DNA of 64,000 nucleotides, from contig NZ_LDRU01000020.1 in NCBI RefSeq assembly GCF_001476285.1, positions 62,001-126,000 on the forward strand, given 5' to 3'. This document shows, piece by piece, positions 8,796 through 18,206 of the stretch. This stretch comes from Microbacterium testaceum. GTDB lineage: Bacteria; Actinomycetota; Actinomycetes; Actinomycetales; Microbacteriaceae. The notes under the pieces are model-generated. The model was given only the letters and a program-made list of their open reading frames with translations, did no database searches and was not told the DNA's origin. Made by a program: the position numbers and the translations under genes. Within the stretch, counting starts at the first letter, position 1. Each line of letters starts with the position of its first letter.

Positions 8796-11786
8796 ATGAT
8801 GTCGGGCGATCGATCGACGGCGCTCACAGCCCTGGCGCGCATCGGCTTCTCGCGACTCGCCGAGGCCGATGCGCTCCTGGGCGAGCTCGACGAGATTGTC
8901 GGCGTCGAGCGGACGGATGCCACGGCCCTGGCGCAGCGCGTCGCGGACCCCGATCGCGCCCTGTCGGCGATCGTGCAGATCGCTCGACGGAACGCGGACG
9001 CCGTGCGCACCTGCGCCACAGACGCCGGAGCGTGGCGGGCCTTCTGGGACATCGTCGGCGCCTCGGACGGGTTCGCGGAGTTCTACCTCCGTCATCCGGA
9101 GGAACTCGTGCACCTCGCCGGCGCCGGTCTGACCATCCCCGACGAGCAGGAGATGCGTGCCGACCTCCTGGCATCCGTCGGCGACGACAACGGCTTCGCG
9201 GCGGATTCTTCGGATGCCGCGTGGGTGGCGTTGCGAGTGCGCTATCGGCGCATCCTGGCCCGGATCGCCGCTTACGACCTCGGGCAGGACGACCCGGCCG
9301 CCGCGATCGACATGGTCTCGGCATCCCTCGCCGACCTGGCCGGAGCGGCGCTCGAGGCTTCGCTGAGCGTCGCTCGTGCGCGTGTGGCCGGGACCGGACC
9401 GGCGGCGTTTCCGCGCGCCCAGGTCGAGGCGACGCAGTTCGCGATCATCGCGATGGGCAAGACCGGAGCGCGAGAGCTCAACTACGTCAGCGACGTCGAT
9501 GTGATCTTCGTCGGCGGGTCGGCCGACGAAGAGGTCGTGTCCGAGGCGCGGGCGATCGACATCGGGACGCGTCTGGCCGTGCAGACGATGCGCGGCATCT
9601 CGGGGCCCGAGATCGAGCCGCCGCTGTGGGAGGTCGATCCGAACCTCCGCCCCGAAGGGAAGCAGGGAGCGCTCGTTCGCAGCCTCGGCTCGCACCGGCA
9701 GTACTACGACCGGTGGGCGAAGAGCTGGGAGTTCCAGGCGCTCTTGAAGGCGCGCGCGATCGCGGGCGACGCGCAGCTCGGCGCCGACTACGTCTCGGCG
9801 ATGCAGCCTCTCGTATGGCATAGCGCCGCGCGTGAGAACTTCGTCGAGGGCGTGCAGCGCATGCGCGAGCGCGTGACCGACCACATTCCGGCGAGCGAGA
9901 TCAACCGTCAGCTGAAGCTCGGGCCCGGCGGCATCCGTGATGTCGAGTTCACGGTGCAGTTGCTCCAGCTCGTGCACGGGCTCACCGACCAGCGGATCCG
10001 TCAGCGCGGCACGCTCGAAGCGTTGGACGCTCTCGTCGCCGAGGGGTACATCGGGCGTTCCGAGGCTGAGGCATTCGCGCGCGACTACCGCCTGCTGCGT
10101 CTGCTCGAGCATCGCCTGCAGTTACGGGGCCTGCGCAGGACGGCGCTCCTCCCCGAGAAGCCCGACGATCTCCGCGTCCTCGCGCGGGCGACGCGACTGG
10201 CGGATTCCGCCGAGGGTGTTCAGGCCGCGTGGGAGGCCATCAAACGCGAGGTGCGCGACATCCACGTGCGCCTGTTCTACCGTCCGCTGCTCTCCGCCGT
10301 GGCGGCACTGCCGGAGGGGGAGCGAACCCTCTCGACCGAGCAGGCGCGCGATCGCCTCGCCGCGATCGGATTCCGCGATCCCGCCGGCGCCCTGCGGCAC
10401 ATCGCGGCGCTGACCTCCGGGTTGAGCCGCAAGGCCACGATCCAGCGGCACCTCATGCCGGTGATGATCCGCTGGTTCGCCGATGGCGTCGACCCCGACT
10501 ACGGGCTCCTGGTCTTCCGGCGCATCAGCGAGCGGCTGGGCAACACGCCCTGGTTCCTCCGTGTGCTGCGCGACTCCGCCGGTGCGGCGGAGAGCCTGAC
10601 GCGTGTCCTGTCGGGTTCGCGATACATCGGCGAGCTGATGGAGTGGATCCCCGAAGCGGTGGCATGGCTCGACGACGATGCCCTGCTCCGTCCGCGCTCG
10701 GGCAAGGCCCTCGAAGACGAGGCGCGTGCCATCCAGACACGATGGCAGAACATCGACGACGCCATGCGGTCGGTGCGCGCGCTTCGTCGTCGCGAGATGC
10801 TCCGTGTCGCGATGGCGGCCGTGCTCGAGGTGGTGTCGCTGGAGGAGCTCTCCGACGCTCTGACCACCATCACCGAGACGACCATCCAGGCGACGCTGCG
10901 CGCCGTCCGCCGCGCCGTCGTCCCGCCCGAGGACGATGAACTCGACTTCTCGGTCATCGCGATGGGACGCTTCGGCGGTCGCGAGCTCGGGTTCGGCTCG
11001 GATGCCGACGTGATGTACGTCTACCGGGCGAACGGCCTCGACCCGCAGCGCGCGAACAACCTGGCGCTGAAGATCGTCGCGGGTCTGCGCGAGCACTCCG
11101 AGGACCATCGTCTCCCGCTCGATCTCGACGCCGAGCTGCGCCCCGAGGGGCGCAGCGGCCCCCTGGCCCGCTCCCTCGACGCGTACGCCGAGTACTACCG
11201 TCGCTGGTCGTTGTCGTGGGAGGCGCAGGCCCTCCTTCGCGCCCGCGGCGTCGCCGGGAGCGTGAAGCTCATCAACGACTTCATGGCTCTCGCCGACGAG
11301 GTGCGCTACCCCGAGAAGGCCGACCCGAACGGTTTGCGCGAGATCCGCCGCATCAAAGCACGCGTCGAGAACGAGCGGCTCCCGCAGGGCGCGGACCCCG
11401 CACGTCACCTCAAGCTCGGTCCGGGGTCGCTCAGCGATGTCGAGTGGCTCGTCCAGATCCTCCAGTTGCAGCACGCCCGCGCCGTGCCGGGTCTTCGGAC
11501 GACGTCGACCCTCGGAGCGCTCCGCGCGGCCGTCGATGCCGGTCTCGTGCCGGTCGACGCGGCCGAGAAACTCGCGGCGTCCTGGCACCTGGCGAGCCGC
11601 TTGCGTTCGGCCAACACCCTGCTCTCGGGCCAGACGAGCGACGTGCTGCCCGCCGACCGCGCCCGTCTCGACGGCATCGGACGCATCCTCGAGTATCCGC
11701 CGCGCTCGGCGACCCGCGTCGAGGAGGACTACCTCGCCGCGACCCGCCGTGCCCGACGCGTGTTCGAGAAGCTTTTCTACGGGTGA
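8796..11786 (+). CDS. glnE: Bifunctional glutamine synthetase adenylyltransferase/adenylyl-removase
   Basis: The protein has 996 residues with two nucleotidyltransferase halves. The first (removase) has AIIAMGKTGARELNYVSDVD; the second (transferase) has VIAMGRFGGRELGFGSDAD, each with the G-S-D-x-D or V-S-D-V-D metal site. A HLKLGPGSLSDVEWLVQ segment and its N-terminal twin QLKLGPGGIRDVEFTVQ also show the internal duplication. The start is the ATG at 8796, just after glnA2; the open frame continues upstream across glnA2 only by chance. The likely target is GlnA1 at 16182-17606, which keeps the modifiable Tyr. Length and domain order are normal. Confidence 0.96.
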   Translation: MMSGDRSTALTALARIGFSRLAEADALLGELDEIVGVERTDATALAQRVADPDRALSAIVQIARRNADAVRTCATDAGAWRAFWDIVGASDGFAEFYLRHPEELVHLAGAGLTIPDEQEMRADLLASVGDDNGFAADSSDAAWVALRVRYRRILARIAAYDLGQDDPAAAIDMVSASLADLAGAALEASLSVARARVAGTGPAAFPRAQVEATQFAIIAMGKTGARELNYVSDVDVIFVGGSADEEVVSEARAIDIGTRLAVQTMRGISGPEIEPPLWEVDPNLRPEGKQGALVRSLGSHRQYYDRWAKSWEFQALLKARAIAGDAQLGADYVSAMQPLVWHSAARENFVEGVQRMRERVTDHIPASEINRQLKLGPGGIRDVEFTVQLLQLVHGLTDQRIRQRGTLEALDALVAEGYIGRSEAEAFARDYRLLRLLEHRLQLRGLRRTALLPEKPDDLRVLARATRLADSAEGVQAAWEAIKREVRDIHVRLFYRPLLSAVAALPEGERTLSTEQARDRLAAIGFRDPAGALRHIAALTSGLSRKATIQRHLMPVMIRWFADGVDPDYGLLVFRRISERLGNTPWFLRVLRDSAGAAESLTRVLSGSRYIGELMEWIPEAVAWLDDDALLRPRSGKALEDEARAIQTRWQNIDDAMRSVRALRRREMLRVAMAAVLEVVSLEELSDALTTITETTIQATLRAVRRAVVPPEDDELDFSVIAMGRFGGRELGFGSDADVMYVYRANGLDPQRANNLALKIVAGLREHSEDHRLPLDLDAELRPEGRSGPLARSLDAYAEYYRRWSLSWEAQALLRARGVAGSVKLINDFMALADEVRYPEKADPNGLREIRRIKARVENERLPQGADPARHLKLGPGSLSDVEWLVQILQLQHARAVPGLRTTSTLGALRAAVDAGLVPVDAAEKLAASWHLASRLRSANTLLSGQTSDVLPADRARLDGIGRILEYPPRSATRVEEDYLAATRRARRVFEKLFYG

Positions 11787-11800
11787 TGCCCGCTCGGTGC

Positions 11801-11821
11801 CGAGCCCGCGGGCGGGGCTCG
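11801..11821 (+). terminator. GC hairpin after glnE
   Basis: An inverted repeat CGAGCCCGC / GCGGGGCTCG lies 14 bases after the glnE stop, between convergent genes. There is no T-run, so it is only a weak candidate terminator. Confidence 0.4.
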
Positions 11822-11829
11822 CGCGCCGG

Positions 11830-13530
11830 TCACGACATCAGATGCTCGCGCACCTCTCGACGTAGAACCTTGCCGACGAGCGAGCGCGGGAGGTCGTCGA
11901 CGACGATCACGCGCCGCGGAACCTTGTAGGCAGCCAGGCGGGTCTTGCAGAAGTCGCGGACCGCGTCGGGCTCGAGGTCGACCCCGTCGCGGACGACGAT
12001 CGCGGCAGCGACGTCTTCGCCGCCCCGCGGCTTGGGCAGCGCGACCACGGCGGCAGCCTCGATGTCGGGATGCGCGACGAGCGCGTCCTCGACCTCGCTG
12101 GGCGAGACGTTGAACCCGCCCGTGATGATGATCTCTTTCAACCGGTCGACGATCGTGACGAAACCGTCGGGTGAGACCGAGGCGATGTCACCGGTCCGCA
12201 ACCACCCTCCGTCGAGCAGCGTCTCGGCGGTGTCCGTCGGGCGGTTCCAGTATCCCTGGAACACCTGCGGACCGCGGAGGAGGAGTTCTCCCGTCTCGCC
12301 GAGCGGGACATCGGTCTCGGGATCGGCGGGATCGACCACGCGGATCTCGGTGCTGGGGAACGGCACGCCGACCGTACCCGGCCGGCGCGACGGACCGATC
12401 GGGTTGCCGAGCGCGACGGGCGAGGACTCGGTCATGCCGTAGCCCTCGACGAGCAGACCGCCCGTCGCGGCCTCCCAGCGATCGACCGTCGCGACCGGCA
12501 GGCTCATCGCCCCCGAGATCGCGAAACGCACGGTCGACAGATCGATCGTGCCCCGGGCCGCCGCTCGGGCGAGCTGGTCGTAGATGGGCGGAACGGCGGG
12601 GAGGAAGGTCGGCGGGCTCTTCCGGACCGCGGATGCAACGAGCTCGAGATCGTACTTCGGGAACAGCACGAGCTTCGCGCCGATGCTCATCGCGAAGGTC
12701 AGGCACAGGGTGAGCCCGTACGCGTGGAACAGGGGAAGGACGCCGTAGAACGTCTCTTCCCCGTCATGGAGACCCGGCACCCAAGCGCGGCCCTGCATCG
12801 CGTTGGCGCGGAGGTTCGCGTGCGTCAGCACCGCCCCCTTGGGACTGCCCGTCGTGCCGCTCGTGTACTGGAGGAGCGCGATGTCGTCGAGTCGCGGTCC
12901 GGTGTGCTTGCGCGACAGCGTGCCGTGGGTAAGCAAGGTCTCCCAGGGTCGCGCGCGCTTCGACGTCGGCGCGGCGGTCAGCTGCGCGCGTGCCTCCCGG
13001 GCTTTGCGGACCGGAAGCCGGAGCGCAAAGCGCTTCGCGCGCGGCATGGCCCTCGTGATGTCGACGCTGATGACATGCTCGAGAGCCAGGTCGGAGGGGA
13101 ACTCGGCAACGGTGTCGGCGACCTTGTCCCACACGATCGCGAACCGCGCGCCGTGATCCTCGAACTGGTGTCGCAGCTCGCGAGGGGTGTAGATCGGGTT
13201 GTGCTCGATGACGATCGCACCCAGCCGGAGTGCCGCGTAGAACGCGACCACGTGCTGCGGACAGTTGGGAAGCACGAGGGCGACGCGATCACCGGCACGC
13301 ACACCGACCCGACGAAGACCCTCGGCGGCCCGGTCGACGAGTCTGCCCAGCTCGCGATACGTCGTCGTCGCGCCGAAGAACTCGAGCGCGGGACTCTTGC
13401 CGTACCGCGACACGCTCGCGGCCATCATCTCGGGCAGCGTCTGCGTCGGCTCGTCGATCTCGTGCGGAACTCCTTCTGCGTAGGAGCTCAACCAGGGACG
13501 CGAAGCGTAGGGGAGGGGCATGGCATCCAT
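11830..13530 (-). CDS. Long-chain fatty acid--CoA ligase
   Basis: The protein is about 566 residues and belongs to the ANL adenylating superfamily. It has the P-loop YTSGTTGSPKG, the GYGMTESSP motif, the hinge TGDIASVSPDGFVTIVDRLKE, and the C-terminal catalytic Lys in LVGKVLRRE. It activates a carboxylic acid, probably a medium or long fatty acid, to its CoA thioester through an acyl-AMP. There are two nearby ATGs, 13530 and 13521; a GGAAGG lies at the right distance for the second, so the first is not certain. The open frame extends much further upstream without homology. It lies convergent to glnE and could feed the beta-oxidation genes at 46.8-50.1 kb. Confidence 0.93.
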   Translation of the reverse strand: MDAMPLPYASRPWLSSYAEGVPHEIDEPTQTLPEMMAASVSRYGKSPALEFFGATTTYRELGRLVDRAAEGLRRVGVRAGDRVALVLPNCPQHVVAFYAALRLGAIVIEHNPIYTPRELRHQFEDHGARFAIVWDKVADTVAEFPSDLALEHVISVDITRAMPRAKRFALRLPVRKAREARAQLTAAPTSKRARPWETLLTHGTLSRKHTGPRLDDIALLQYTSGTTGSPKGAVLTHANLRANAMQGRAWVPGLHDGEETFYGVLPLFHAYGLTLCLTFAMSIGAKLVLFPKYDLELVASAVRKSPPTFLPAVPPIYDQLARAAARGTIDLSTVRFAISGAMSLPVATVDRWEAATGGLLVEGYGMTESSPVALGNPIGPSRRPGTVGVPFPSTEIRVVDPADPETDVPLGETGELLLRGPQVFQGYWNRPTDTAETLLDGGWLRTGDIASVSPDGFVTIVDRLKEIIITGGFNVSPSEVEDALVAHPDIEAAAVVALPKPRGGEDVAAAIVVRDGVDLEPDAVRDFCKTRLAAYKVPRRVIVVDDLPRSLVGKVLRREVREHLMS

Positions 13531-13601
13531 CCTTCCGTCCCCCTCCGACATCGCGGCGGCGCGGCACCTGTGGGGATGCCGGGAGCCTGGGGCGGAAACC
13601 C

Positions 13602-14168
13602 CTACGCGTGCGATGTGTTGCGCTGCCGCTCCGCTCGCGCTGCGAGATACAGCAGAACCGCGAAGGCGAGCAGAATTACCGCACCGATCCACCCGCTGAC
13701 GTCTCGAAGCGGGGGAGCCGCGAACATCGCCGTCGCGCCCACAGCGACGAGACCTCCGGCAAGAACGCCGTAAAGCCGCATGCCGTAGAGCGAGATGAAC
13801 GTGAGGTAGTGAGCGCCGACGATGATCAGCGACGCGGGGAGGAAGAGCGTCGGCGCCACGCTGCCGAGGGCGATCGCCACGAGCAGTCCGAGCGGGACGG
13901 TGAAGGCGCACTGCATGGCCAGGGCGGCTGACGGGTGCCCCCTCGGAAGGAACGCCGGCCCACCCATGATCTTCAAGACGACAGCCGAAAGGGGGAAGAT
14001 CATCATGCCGCCGAGGAACAGGACAGACATCGACAGCCAGATCGGCCCCCATATCGAGGCGACCGACGCCGCCGCCCAGATCACGGCCGAGACGAGCGGC
14101 CCCGAGAACCCGCCCCGATATACCCGACGCACATCCGCCTGGGCGATTTCGACTTCCATATGGCTCAT
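13602..14168 (-). CDS. Multi-pass membrane protein, DUF7010-like
   Basis: The protein has 188 residues. After a short polar N-terminus (MSHMEVEIAQADVRRVYRGG) it has about six hydrophobic segments at roughly residues 22-40, 45-60, 80-100, 108-125, 130-148 and 155-175. The QADVRRVYRGGF motif before the first segment is typical of DUF7010 proteins. The start was placed at the Met pair near 14168 because upstream frame sequence is not membrane-like. The gene is divergent from a GNAT acetyltransferase gene 51 bases away. The function is unknown. Confidence 0.75.
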   Translation of the reverse strand: MSHMEVEIAQADVRRVYRGGFSGPLVSAVIWAAASVASIWGPIWLSMSVLFLGGMMIFPLSAVVLKIMGGPAFLPRGHPSAALAMQCAFTVPLGLLVAIALGSVAPTLFLPASLIIVGAHYLTFISLYGMRLYGVLAGGLVAVGATAMFAAPPLRDVSGWIGAVILLAFAVLLYLAARAERQRNTSHA

Positions 14169-14219
14169 CCTGACAGGCCGCGCTTCGCCGCTCACACGGA
14201 GCAGTGCTTCGATGGACCC

Positions 14220-15062
14220 ATGCACTTCCAATCGCTGACCGAGGATGACCTCCGCTCGTCCCCACCGTGGTGGCACGACCGTAACCTCGCAGCGGATTTC
14301 TGGCGTGACGGCGAGACCAGGTCGGCTGTGGCGATCGACGGGGGCGAGATCGTCGCGGCCGGAGCGATCTGGCTGTCCCGCGTCCACGACGCGCGTTTCT
14401 GGGTCGACATAGTCGTACATCCCGAGATGCGACGGCAGGGGATCGGGACGGCGATCCTCCGTCATCTGGCGACCCTTCGGTCACGCGATATCCCTTTCGC
14501 CGCACGCGGCTACGTCGATGAAGAGAAGATGCTGTTCGCGGACGCGCGCGGAGCGGTCACCACTCAGATCGTTCCGCCCGCACGGGTCGATCTGTCGACG
14601 CGCACCTCCCTGCGGTCGCATGCTCAGGTTCAGGCTGTGGCGGGGATCGACAGGTCCCGGATCGAAGCCGCGCACGCGGCCATGTATCAATGGACGCATG
14701 AGACCTGGAGTCCCGTCCGCCCCGGCTTCGAGACCGCACTCAACGAGGGCTTGTGGGACGTTCTGGACGTGGATGCCTCCGCCGCCGTCGTCGATGACCA
14801 GGGGCGTGTATCGGCGCTCGCTCTCGTCTATCGGGATACGGATCCGCCCCTCATCGTTGCCGAGACGACGACGCGCCATCAGGCCGAGGGAGAGCATCTC
14901 GTCGAGGGCAGCATCCGTCGCGCCATGGCGATCCTTGCCCACCGTGGTTTGACGAACGTCGACTTCGACGGACACGTCAGCGACCCGCACTTCCTACCCG
15001 CCCTGTCTCGCCTTCGTCCGAGCGGACGGTGGTTCAGGATCGTCGAAATACCGGCGCCGTGA
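14220..15062 (+). CDS. GNAT family N-acetyltransferase, tandem-domain type
   Basis: The protein has 280 residues. The first half has the acetyl-CoA-binding motif A, WVDIVVHPEMRRQGIGTAI, with the Q/R-x-x-G-x-G/A signature. The second half (about 150-280) looks like a degenerate second GNAT domain, ending with a region resembling motif B (GSIRRAMAILAHRG followed by TNVDFDGHV). The start at 14220 is the first Met after the divergent neighbour; no membrane segment is present. The substrate cannot be predicted. Confidence 0.85.
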   Translation: MHFQSLTEDDLRSSPPWWHDRNLAADFWRDGETRSAVAIDGGEIVAAGAIWLSRVHDARFWVDIVVHPEMRRQGIGTAILRHLATLRSRDIPFAARGYVDEEKMLFADARGAVTTQIVPPARVDLSTRTSLRSHAQVQAVAGIDRSRIEAAHAAMYQWTHETWSPVRPGFETALNEGLWDVLDVDASAAVVDDQGRVSALALVYRDTDPPLIVAETTTRHQAEGEHLVEGSIRRAMAILAHRGLTNVDFDGHVSDPHFLPALSRLRPSGRWFRIVEIPAP

Positions 15063-15108
15063 GCGTCGCACCCTCGCGTTGACGACGCGATCGACCTACT
15101 CTGACGCC

Positions 15109-15423
15109 ATGTGCCGGAACATCGTCCCCCTCCACAACTTCACCCCGCCCGCGACGGATGCCGAGTGCCACGACGCCGCGCTGCAGTTCGTGCGCAAGAT
15201 CGTCGGAACGACCAAACCCTCGCGGGCCAATCAGGAGGTGTTCGATCGCGCGGTGGCCGAGATCGCGGCATCCGTTCGTCTCCTTCTCGACGACCTGGTG
15301 ACGAGTGCTCCACCGAAGGTCCGTGAAGAGGAAGCGGCGAAGCGGCAAGCGCGCTCGGCCGAGCGGTACGAGGCGATACGTGTCTTCCAGGAGCAGAAGC
15401 GAGCCGCGCGGTCGGCCTCCTGA
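15109..15423 (+). CDS. DUF2277 family protein
   Basis: The protein has 104 residues and starts MCRNIVPLHNFTPPAT, the hallmark opening of DUF2277 proteins. The middle (ALQFVRKIVGTTKPS) and the helical C-terminus rich in Glu, Arg and Lys fit as well. An open frame reaches back to 15079, but a TACTCT -10 box lies at 15097-15102 and the ATG at 15109 follows at six bases, pointing to a leaderless transcript from this ATG. The function is unknown. Confidence 0.88.
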   Translation: MCRNIVPLHNFTPPATDAECHDAALQFVRKIVGTTKPSRANQEVFDRAVAEIAASVRLLLDDLVTSAPPKVREEEAAKRQARSAERYEAIRVFQEQKRAARSAS

Positions 15424-15429
15424 CGGATC

Positions 15430-16074
15430 TCAGCCCTCGGCGAACCGCTCGAACAGGGGAGTGGCGTCGGGACTCTCCAGATCCGGGATGCCGTCATCGT
15501 CCGGGCCCGCGGTGAGCGGCCCACGCAATTGGTCGAGGAGCGCCGCGGAGTCGCCAGAATGACACGTCGACGTCGCGCGAAGCTCGAGGACGTCAGCGCT
15601 GAGCTCGGCGGCGAAGCCAGGGCTCAGGTCGACGCCCAGGAGCGCCACTCCCTCGCCGAGGTTGCGCGCCTCGATCGAAATGTCCGTGACGCTCGGACCG
15701 TACGACCGAGCGGGCTCGACCTGCCAGCCGTTCTCCGTCAGCCAGGACCGGAGCTGTTCCATCGTGGCCGGCCCCCGGTCGTGGAACGAGAACTCCGTGG
15801 GGAGCTTGCGTTGGAGGGAGAACTGATACCCGTCATCGCAGACGTGGGGGATATCGCCGTATTCTTCGACGCGCCACTCTCCGGCGTAGATCTGCCCCTG
15901 CACCTCAGCGACGGCTGCCTTGAACTCGAGATTCGCCGCCTTCGCCTGGGCGAAGCTCTCCTCACTGGCCGGTGAGTCCGGCGGTGAGGCCGTAGGGCCG
16001 ACGCACCCGGACAGCAGAGTCACCACCGTCAGCGCGCTCACCGCGAGCACGAACGGTCTTGCTCGCTCGATCAT
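15430..16074 (-). CDS. Putative lipoprotein
   Basis: The protein has about 214 residues with a lipoprotein signal: IERARPFVLAVSALTVVTLLSGC, with LLSGC as lipobox. The mature part has a helical N-terminus (AQAKAANLEFKAAVAEVQG) and two Cys, one in IPHVCDDGY and one in ATSTCHSG, that might pair. I do not recognise a family. A second possible ATG lies nine bases upstream at 16083; I chose 16074 because AGG sits at a better distance. It lies convergent to the DUF2277 gene, six bases apart. Confidence 0.75.
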   Translation of the reverse strand: MIERARPFVLAVSALTVVTLLSGCVGPTASPPDSPASEESFAQAKAANLEFKAAVAEVQGQIYAGEWRVEEYGDIPHVCDDGYQFSLQRKLPTEFSFHDRGPATMEQLRSWLTENGWQVEPARSYGPSVTDISIEARNLGEGVALLGVDLSPGFAAELSADVLELRATSTCHSGDSAALLDQLRGPLTAGPDDDGIPDLESPDATPLFERFAEG

Positions 16075-16126
16075 CGATCCCATCCTGCCAAAACCGCGGG
16101 CCGCCGTGAGGCCCGCCAGACGAACG

Positions 16127-16166
16127 AAGACGCCCGCCCCCACGAAACGGCGGGGACGGGCGTCTT
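16127..16166 (-). terminator. Terminator hairpin after glnA1
   Basis: The arms AAGACGCCCGCCCC and GGGGACGGGCGTCTT form a strong stem 16 bases past the glnA1 stop. No long T-run follows. Confidence 0.7.
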
Positions 16167-16181
16167 GCAGCGATCAGGCGG

Positions 16182-17606
16182 TCAGACCCCGAAGTACAGC
16201 TCGTACTCGAACGGGTGCGGACGCTGAGCGATCGGCTGGATCTCGTTCTCGATCTTGTACTCGATCCAGGTCTCGATGAGCTCCTCGGTGAAGACGCCAC
16301 CGGCGAGCAGGAACTCGTGGTCGGCGCGGAGGGCCTCGAGCGAGTCGAGCAGCGAGTTCGGAACCTGCGGGATGTTCTTCGCCTCTTCGGCCGGGAGCTC
16401 GTAGAGGTCCTTGTCGACGGGCTCGTGCGGCTCGATGCGGTTCTTGATGCCGTCGATGCCGGCCATCAGCTGAGCGGCGAACGCGAGGTACGGGTTGCCC
16501 GAGGCGTCGGGGGCGCGGAACTCGATGCGCTTGGCCTTCGGGTTCGTGCCCGTGATCGGGATACGGATCGCCGCCGAGCGGTTACCGGCCGAGTACACCA
16601 GGTTGACCGGCGCCTCGAAGCCCTTCACCAGGCGGTGGTAGCTGTTGAGGGTCGGGTTGGTGAAGGCGAGCACGGCGGGGGCGTGAGCCAGGATGCCGCC
16701 GATGTACCAGCGGGCGATGTCGGAGAGGCCGCCGTAGCCGGTCTCGTCGTAGAACAGCGGCTTGCCGTCGTTCCACAGCGACTGGTGGGTGTGCATGCCC
16801 GAACCGTTGTCGCCGAAGAGCGGCTTCGGCATGAAGGTGGCGACCTTGCCCCACTCTTCAGCGGTGTTCTTGACGATGTACTTGAACTTCAGGATGTCGT
16901 CGGCCGCGTGCACCATGGTGTCGAAGCGGTAGTTGATCTCGGCCTGGCCGCCGGTGCCGACCTCGTGGTGGGCGCGCTCGAGGATGAGGCCCGCGTCGAT
17001 CAGCTTGAGGCTGATGTCGTCGCGCAGGTCAGCCTGCTTGTCGACAGGAGAGACCGGGAAGTAGCCACCCTTGTAGGGCGTCTTGTTGGCGAGGTTTCCG
17101 CCCTCTTCGACGCGGCCCGTGTTCCAGGCGCCTTCCTCGGAGTCGACCGAGTAGAAGCTCGCGTTCTGCTTCACTTCGTAGCGGACGTCGTCGAAGATGT
17201 AGAACTCGGCCTCGGGAGCGAAGAAGGCGGTGTCGGCGATGCCGGTGGAGGCGAGGTACTTCTCAGCCTTCTTGGCGACCTGACGCGGGTCCTTCGAGTA
17301 GATCTCGCCGTTGCGCGGGTTGTAGATGTCGAAGACCATGACGAGCGTCTTCGCCTCGCGGAACGGGTCGAGGTACGCCGTCGTCACGTCGGGGATGAGC
17401 TGCATGTCCGACTCGTGGATGTTCGCGAACCCGCGGATCGACGAGCCATCGAACAGCTGTCCGACGGTGAAGAACTCCTCGTCGACGGTCGAGGCGGGGA
17501 TGTTGAAGTGCTGCTGCACACCAGGAAGGTCCGTGAAACGGATGTCGAGGAACTTGACGTCCTCGTCCTGGATGAACTTCAGCACCTCGGACGAATCTTT
17601 GAACAT
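16182..17606 (-). CDS. glnA: Glutamine synthetase type I, adenylylatable
   Basis: The protein has 474 residues and makes glutamine from glutamate, ammonia and ATP. It shows the [11 protein letters not shown] beta-grasp, the FDGSSIRGF loop, the metal-binding [24 protein letters not shown], and the active-site NRSAAIRIP. Near residue 400 it has [10 protein letters not shown]; the Tyr there is the adenylylation site used by GlnE, whose gene lies at 8796-11786. The upstream region carries a GlnR-like box about 95 bases before the start. It is one of two glutamine synthetases in the window and is likely the main housekeeping enzyme. Confidence 0.97.
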   Translation of the reverse strand: MFKDSSEVLKFIQDEDVKFLDIRFTDLPGVQQHFNIPASTVDEEFFTVGQLFDGSSIRGFANIHESDMQLIPDVTTAYLDPFREAKTLVMVFDIYNPRNGEIYSKDPRQVAKKAEKYLASTGIADTAFFAPEAEFYIFDDVRYEVKQNASFYSVDSEEGAWNTGRVEEGGNLANKTPYKGGYFPVSPVDKQADLRDDISLKLIDAGLILERAHHEVGTGGQAEINYRFDTMVHAADDILKFKYIVKNTAEEWGKVATFMPKPLFGDNGSGMHTHQSLWNDGKPLFYDETGYGGLSDIARWYIGGILAHAPAVLAFTNPTLNSYHRLVKGFEAPVNLVYSAGNRSAAIRIPITGTNPKAKRIEFRAPDASGNPYLAFAAQLMAGIDGIKNRIEPHEPVDKDLYELPAEEAKNIPQVPNSLLDSLEALRADHEFLLAGGVFTEELIETWIEYKIENEIQPIAQRPHPFEYELYFGV

Positions 17607-17698
17607 GAAGACTCCAGAGGTAGAACATTCGGGATGGGCGGGCCGCGGCTCGCCTCCTCGACCATACCCAGAACCGGTGTCTCGGTCATATCTCGCAT

Positions 17699-17714
17699 GT
17701 TTCAGAGATGTTAC
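17699..17714 (-). promoter_or_regulatory. GlnR-type box upstream of glnA1
   Basis: Read on the minus strand this is GTAAC, six bases, GAAAC, the exact form of the GlnR half-site pair of actinomycetes (gTnAC-n6-GAAAC). It lies 93-108 bases upstream of the glnA1 start and just ahead of the divergent RDD gene. The match is seen directly; binding by GlnR is inference, and no glnR gene is in the window. Confidence 0.7.
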
Positions 17715-17737
17715 GCGGACCCGATTACGCTGGGGTC

Positions 17738-18166
17738 GTGACCGCTGCGACCGACAACGAATATCCGGGCCAGCGGCTCGGCCTTCCCCGCGAGGGTCGC
17801 GGCTCCATCGCCCGGCCCGGACGGCGGATCGCCGCCCTCCTGATCGACGTCGCGAGCGCCGGTCTCATCGGCTTCGCCTTCTTCTCGAGTCCCGATCCCG
17901 TGACGGGCGTGCCGTTCGCGAACCCGATCGCGACGAACCTCATCTTCTTCGCCGTGCAGATTCTGTTCATCCCGTTGATCGGCGGAAGCCCGGGGCACCG
18001 ACTCATGGGGATGCGTCTCGAATTGGCATCCGGGGGATGGGTGGGCGTGTGGCGCCCGATCGTCCGCACGATCCTTCTGGCGCTGGTGATCCCCGCGGTC
18101 GTGTGGGACTCCGACCAGCGAGGTCTGCACGACAAGGCCGTCGGAACGGTTCTCGTCCGCAGCTGA
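17738..18166 (+). CDS. RDD family membrane protein
   Basis: The protein has about 142 residues. It has the RDD signature near the start ([20 protein letters not shown]) and a second set of motifs ([27 protein letters not shown]). There are three to four membrane segments, at roughly residues 30-48, 62-82 and 110-128. I chose the GTG at 17738 over the ATG at 17708 because a TACGCT -10 box lies at 17726-17731, six bases before it. The gene is divergent from glnA1, a neighbourhood shared with mycobacteria (Rv2219A-like). The role of RDD proteins is poorly known. Confidence 0.88.
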   Translation: MTAATDNEYPGQRLGLPREGRGSIARPGRRIAALLIDVASAGLIGFAFFSSPDPVTGVPFANPIATNLIFFAVQILFIPLIGGSPGHRLMGMRLELASGGWVGVWRPIVRTILLALVIPAVVWDSDQRGLHDKAVGTVLVRS

Positions 18167-18170
18167 CAGC

Positions 18171-18200
18171 AGAAAGGCCCCGCGTCGGCGGGGCCTTTCT
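18171..18200. terminator. Bidirectional terminator between RDD and DUF4191 genes
   Basis: AGAAAGGCCCCGC and GCGGGGCCTTTCT form a perfect 13-base stem with a GTCG-type loop, ending in T-rich ends on both strands. The two genes converge here. Confidence 0.9.
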
Positions 18201-18206
18201 CGTGGG

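Noticed and set aside
16215-17741. Plus-strand open frame antisense to glnA1
   Set aside because: It is a mirror of the glnA1 codons, with Val/Leu/Asp/Arg repeats and no domain; glnA1 is certain.
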